From: Spirochaetales bacterium UBA4629
Lineage (GTDB): Bacteria; Spirochaetota; Spirochaetia; Sphaerochaetales; Sphaerochaetaceae
Direction of reading: 5' to 3'
DNA length: 16,696 bases
Assembly: GCA_002406055.1 (NCBI GenBank)
Contig: DHMZ01000003.1
Span: 1 to 16,696, forward strand
The position numbers were made by a program, and so were the translations under genes. This document shows positions 15,293 to 16,696 of this stretch, one piece after another. The stretch's first letter is position 1. The number at the start of each line of letters is the position of its first letter. The notes under the pieces were generated by a model. That model had not been told where the DNA came from, did no database searches, and was given only the letters and a program-made list of their open reading frames with translations.

Positions 15293-15366
15293 ACCGTTTC
15301 TCCTATGAAAATTTCATTATTTACTTCAATTTATAGCTCTTTTTAAGAAAAAAACAGGTTACCTAC

Positions 15367-15395
15367 TTGAATTTGTCTTCTTTTCACGCTATGTT
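15367..15395 (+). promoter_or_regulatory. Candidate promoter of the tRNA gene
   Basis: TTGAAT (15367-15372, 4 of 6), a 17-nt spacer and TATGTT (15390-15395, 4 of 6 with TAnnnT) predict a start at about 15402, 16 nt before the mature tRNA. Confidence 0.5.
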
Positions 15396-15417
15396 TGTCA
15401 AGTAACGCAAAGTTAAT

Positions 15418-15491
15418 GCGGCCATAGCTCACCTGGATAGAGCAAGTGCCTTCTAAGCACTAGGTAGTTAGTTCGAGTCTAACTGGCCGTA
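15418..15491 (+). tRNA. tRNA-Arg (anticodon UCU)
   Basis: A full cloverleaf can be folded by hand. The acceptor stem is GCGGCCA (15418-15424) with TGGCCGT (one G-U at the end), the D stem GCTC/GAGC, the anticodon stem AGTGC/GCACT around loop CTTCTAA with anticodon TCT, and the T stem GTTAG/CTAAC around TTCGAGT. The discriminator is A15491. It reads AGA codons, which are heavily used in the AT-rich genes here. CCA is not encoded. Confidence 0.95.
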
Positions 15492-15497
15492 AAAGAA

Positions 15498-15529
15498 AAT
15501 CGGAATCTACTTCAGGTTCCGATTTTTTT
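15498..15529 (+). terminator. Rho-independent terminator after tRNA-Arg
   Basis: AATCGGAA (15498-15505) pairs perfectly with TTCCGATT (15517-15524), followed by a run of seven T ending at 15529. Since the stem begins 7 nt after the tRNA and the next gene converges, it ends the tRNA transcript. The opposite strand has A residues in place of the loop-side tract (GAAAAT), so it may also act weakly in the other direction. Confidence 0.85.
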
Positions 15530-15552
15530 GTTCTTATTATTCTTTAACTAGA

Positions 15553-16659
15553 TTAATCTACTTTGTTTTCATATAGATAATCTCTTAAATAAGGTACAGC
15601 AAACTCAACAAAACCTCTTCTTTTTTGCCTAATAATATCTGCTTGTATTAGTCTTGTTCTATACCTATTTGCATAAGAAGAATCAACACCAAGCCGAGTA
15701 GAAATATCTTTCATAGAGCTACCATCTTTGTCTTGAGCCATGGCTTTAATGAACTCAACATCCTTTTCAGATAATGGAGCAATAGTAGTTTCACAAATAT
15801 CTCTAACAAACTCTTTTTTGGCTATATCCATAGCCTTATTAAACTCTTTTTCTGAAAGAGCTTTATCAGAAGAAGATGAAACAGTTAAATAATGTCCAAC
15901 TAGTTGCATTAAATATGGAGAACCTTCTGTAAATTTTGCAGCACTTACAACCATTTCGTCAGTTAGCATTATTCCAAGCTTCTTAAAACATTTTTGATAG
16001 TACAATTCAATCTCACCAATTGCGATTGGTTCAAGTGTCAATTTTGAAGCCCTATTTAAAAATGTTAAAACATGTTGATTTAATGTCTGAGAAATAGAAG
16101 AAGGAAGACCGGCAAGGACAAGTGCAATATTTAGTTTCATTCCAACCATTTCCTGGTATGCAATTATAAGCTTTTTTAATTCTTCGTTACTAGATTGAGC
16201 CTCATCAACTAAAATCAATACGCCTTTTTTTTCTTCACCTATTTTTTCGCAAATTGTTTGAAGTCTGTCTGCAAAGCTTCTTTTAGCTTGCTCTTTGTAT
16301 TCTGTTTGAATACCTGCACTAAAGCCTAGAAAGCCAACTGAGCCACCTGTTATTTTTGCTTTCTCTTTTGGAAGATACTTGCTACATTCCCTTTCTAGTT
16401 TTTCTATTATTCTTTCGAGCATATCTGATGAAACAACAGTTGGAGACGCAACAATATAGCCATTATTTCTAGCATAGTCAGCTAATTCAAGAAGCAATAC
16501 AGTCTTTCCCATGCCTCTTTGTCCAATAATTAACCTAACTCGTTCTCTACTTCCAGGAAGAGAATTAAGAGAATCACATAGCTCTTTCATGATAGAATTT
16601 CTTCCAACTAACGAACTAGGTTTATTACCAAATGAAGGTGAAAAAATAAGATCAACCAT
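15553..16659 (-). CDS. ORC/AAA_16-like ATPase with C-terminal winged helix
   Basis: A 368-aa protein of the ORC1/AAA_16-like ATPase type. It has SLVGRNSIMKEL before the P-loop GQRGMGKT (46-53), a Gly-rich segment near 104-118, Walker B LILVDEAQ (D152/E153), a sensor-1-like ALVLAGLP (about 179-186) and a sensor-2-like lid around EGSPYLMQLVGHYL. The C-terminal part (about 295-350) forms a winged helix: MKDISTRLGVDSSYANRYRTRLIQADII, then a basic RQKRRG turn. No nuclease motif or membrane segment is present. I start at the ATG at 16659 (GAGG 5 nt upstream); the GTG at 16665 adds two residues but overlaps the Shine-Dalgarno. Such proteins occur in many gut bacteria with unknown function. It is cytoplasmic and probably DNA-associated through the winged helix (inference). 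It converges on tRNA-Arg. Confidence 0.85.
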   Translation of the reverse strand: MVDLIFSPSFGNKPSSLVGRNSIMKELCDSLNSLPGSRERVRLIIGQRGMGKTVLLLELADYARNNGYIVASPTVVSSDMLERIIEKLERECSKYLPKEKAKITGGSVGFLGFSAGIQTEYKEQAKRSFADRLQTICEKIGEEKKGVLILVDEAQSSNEELKKLIIAYQEMVGMKLNIALVLAGLPSSISQTLNQHVLTFLNRASKLTLEPIAIGEIELYYQKCFKKLGIMLTDEMVVSAAKFTEGSPYLMQLVGHYLTVSSSSDKALSEKEFNKAMDIAKKEFVRDICETTIAPLSEKDVEFIKAMAQDKDGSSMKDISTRLGVDSSYANRYRTRLIQADIIRQKRRGFVEFAVPYLRDYLYENKVD

Positions 16660-16696
16660 AAGCACCTCTTTCTTTGTTTATTTTGTCTATTCTTGT

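Noticed and set aside
1..16696. CRISPR array, phage genes or a toxin-antitoxin pair as an explanation for the ATPases
   Set aside because: No spaced repeats of suitable length, no phage structural genes and no paired small genes were found next to any of the three ATPases.

Overview
The window looks like chromosome from an AT-rich host-associated spirochaete (Sphaerochaeta/Treponema-like). This is inferred from three things: the substrate-binding protein has the Ala-Gly-Gly-Lys-Glu mature start that is common in spirochaetal ABC binding proteins, there is an outer-membrane barrel-like protein, and AAA/DUF4143-type ATPases are present. No 16S or other phylogenetic marker lies in the window, so the assignment is moderate.

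Left edge (1-2037): a decayed transposase OrfA-like relic on the minus strand, then a plus-strand AAA ATPase with a PD-(D/E)xK-like C-terminus. The ATPase is driven by a near-consensus promoter that fixes its true start at 495. Centre-left (2038-8975): a six-gene minus-strand carbohydrate operon. In transcription order it holds two CUT1-type permeases of the LplB/LplC kind, a sugar-binding protein, an FAD-dependent oxidoreductase, a cytoplasmic family 2 glycoside hydrolase, and a TOBE-only remnant of an ABC ATPase. No complete transport ATPase is present, so a shared MsmX-type ATPase elsewhere is expected. Divergent from this operon, and separated by an AT-rich region with repeated motifs, is an ArsR-type regulator with a large C-terminal domain that probably senses the sugar.

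Centre-right (9912-13254): an intergenic nested inverted repeat, a second ATPase (AAA_14/DUF4143 type) whose nuclease-like motif seems to lack its aspartate, then a probable two-gene unit made of an outer-membrane barrel-like protein (apparently leaderless, GTG start) and a LysE/RhtB exporter. Right end (13255-16696): a sodium:solute symporter behind a promoter that overlaps a perfect 14-bp palindrome, a good terminator, a multiply broken cytidine deaminase gene on the minus strand, a tRNA-Arg(UCU) with its own promoter and terminator, and a third, ORC/AAA_16-like ATPase with a C-terminal winged helix.

The best-supported functional unit is the import and processing module (permeases, binding protein, oxidoreductase, GH2 and regulator). 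It suggests uptake of a glycoside or oligosaccharide that is handled inside the cell by redox chemistry together with hydrolysis. The rest is a mosaic of single genes, relics and stand-alone P-loop ATPases, which suggests a chromosomal region with repeated gene gain and loss.
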